In this document: positions 41,211-41,237 of the stretch, piece after piece
Layout of the letters: every line of letters starts with the position of its first letter
Numbering within the stretch: position 1 is the first letter of the stretch
Assembly (NCBI GenBank): GCA_964505535.1
Contig: CAZDIU010000009.1
Span: 1 to 41,237 of the forward strand
Source: JAABRU01 sp964505535
GTDB lineage: Bacteria > Desulfobacterota > Desulfobacteria > Desulfobacterales > Desulfococcaceae
Direction of reading: 5' to 3'
DNA length: 41,237 nt
Notes under the pieces: generated by a model
What the model saw: the letters and a program-made list of their open reading frames with translations, nothing else
Told to the model about the DNA's origin: nothing
The model's database searches: none
Made by a program: the position numbers and the translations under genes

Positions 41211-41237
41211 AATCTGCATTCCCCCCTCTGACTGGCC

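Overview
The window looks like a chromosome segment of a sulfate-reducing member of the Desulfobacterota, probably Desulfobacterales. The main evidence is a complete dsrMKJOP operon, the membrane complex that links the quinone and cytochrome pools to dissimilatory sulfite reduction. Very large repeat-rich genes and many dispersed palindromes and tandem heptamers fit the large genomes of filamentous Desulfonema-type organisms. That genus guess is an inference and not secure.

Layout. Positions 1-321 hold palindromic repeats and the terminator of the dsr operon. From 322 to 5921, on the minus strand, lie an RsbRD-N-type gene and dsrM, dsrK, dsrJ, dsrO and dsrP, tightly packed with overlapping start and stop codons. 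Divergent from it, 6466-13851 encodes one 2461-residue PUFA-synthase-like polypeptide (KS - inactive KS/CLF - AT - two double-hotdog DH units). YhaM-type exoribonuclease follows on the minus strand (14035-15018). A 2171-residue secreted protein (15468-21983) carries 35 propeller-blade repeats in blocks of 14, 14 and 7, separated by Calx-beta-like domains. A DUF389 membrane protein (22332-23315) is followed by a nest of repeats, then a secreted TPS-domain/TPR/CHAT protease fusion (23815-28236). Convergent to that is a 1386-residue PIG-L deacetylase plus three GT2 domains joined by a 14-residue-periodic coiled coil (28367-32527). A plus-strand metabolic run follows: ltaE, mtnA, a PaaI-type thioesterase, a PlsC acyltransferase, a degenerate KaiC/XRE/cupin regulator and a membrane-anchored DsrE-like protein (32790-38359). 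The right end is mobile: a repeat cluster, a broken IS701-type transposase, a 45-bp 3' fragment of tRNA-Arg(TCT) that looks like an attachment site, a tyrosine recombinase and a hicAB toxin-antitoxin pair. This appears to be the left boundary of an integrated island that continues beyond the window.

The most unusual theme is that several dispersed repeat families found between genes also lie inside genes, in frame. Heptamer arrays (GGTGTCA, GGTTTCA), GATAACTG-type repeats and C-rich/G-rich palindromes make up the two linkers of the PUFA synthase, one propeller blade loop and a TPR loop of the CHAT protein. The heptamers have no stop codon in any frame in the orientation found in genes, but do in the other orientation. 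This resembles the in-gene palindromic elements of Rickettsia, and suggests that long multidomain genes here absorb repeats in permissive linkers.
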